This document shows positions 6,030 through 6,091 of a stretch of 6,091 nt of DNA, piece after piece. The stretch's first letter is position 1. Each line of letters opens with the position of its first letter. The notes under the pieces are model-generated. The model saw nothing but the letters and a program-made list of their open reading frames with translations. It had not been told where the DNA came from and made no database searches. Origin of the DNA: an uncultured Collinsella sp. (GTDB lineage: Bacteria; Actinomycetota; Coriobacteriia; Coriobacteriales; Coriobacteriaceae); contig CATXML010000084.1 of the NCBI GenBank assembly GCA_958372035.1, forward strand, positions 1-6,091. Reading direction: 5' to 3'. The translations under genes and the position numbers were made by a program.

Positions 6030-6091
6030 AACTGCTGATGCGGTGCATTGCTTCTTATCGACTCGATTGCTAGTTTATATTCGGCAATAAA

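Noticed and set aside
6038..6073. Small open frame from the ATG at 6038
   Set aside because: It is only 11 codons long and its upstream site is poor; nothing supports it as a gene.
1..6091. CRISPR array, tRNA, rRNA or insertion sequence
   Set aside because: No spaced repeats, cloverleaf-like sequence, transposase motif or terminal inverted repeats were seen on either strand.

Overview
The window reads as chromosomal DNA from a high-G+C Gram-positive gut bacterium, most likely a coriobacterium such as Collinsella or a relative. This is inferred from three things: a wall-anchored protein with an MPKTG-type sorting signal, a member of the AAA-ATPase-like/PD-(D/E)XK family that is expanded in gut anaerobes, and moderately GC-rich codon use with several GTG starts. 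No rRNA, tRNA, CRISPR array, transposase or integrase is visible. All four genes lie on the + strand.

Region 1 (1-1600) holds the 3' part of a secreted, sortase-anchored protein. It has a lysozyme-like domain, a Pro/Glu hinge, a long Ser/Gly/Thr stalk and an MPKTG anchor. A strong intrinsic terminator closes this unit. Region 2 (about 1601-3527) is a stand-alone 598-codon gene of the AAA-ATPase-like family (PF09820 type) with a C-terminal PD-(D/E)XK-like domain. Its ATP-binding loop is kept, but the Walker B glutamate and the nuclease E-x-K are both missing, so it looks like a pseudo-enzyme.

Region 3 (3528-6091) starts with a plausible extended -10 promoter. It carries two glycosyltransferase genes 31 bases apart: a GT2-type (GT-A fold) enzyme and a GT4-type (GT-B fold, WbuB-like) enzyme. 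They look like the first genes of a surface polysaccharide operon that runs past the right edge. The sampled lines of this region are more A+T-rich than region 2, as is common for polysaccharide loci. After the second gene there is an 11-base direct repeat and about 90 bases of A+T-rich DNA with no complete gene.

Functionally, regions 1 and 3 both concern the cell envelope: a wall-attached putative peptidoglycan hydrolase and the enzymes of a glycan. The terminator after gene 1 and the separate promoter before gene 3 suggest three independent transcription units. The best candidate for something undescribed is the doubly degenerate ATPase/nuclease protein. I found no clear evidence of a complete new multi-gene system.
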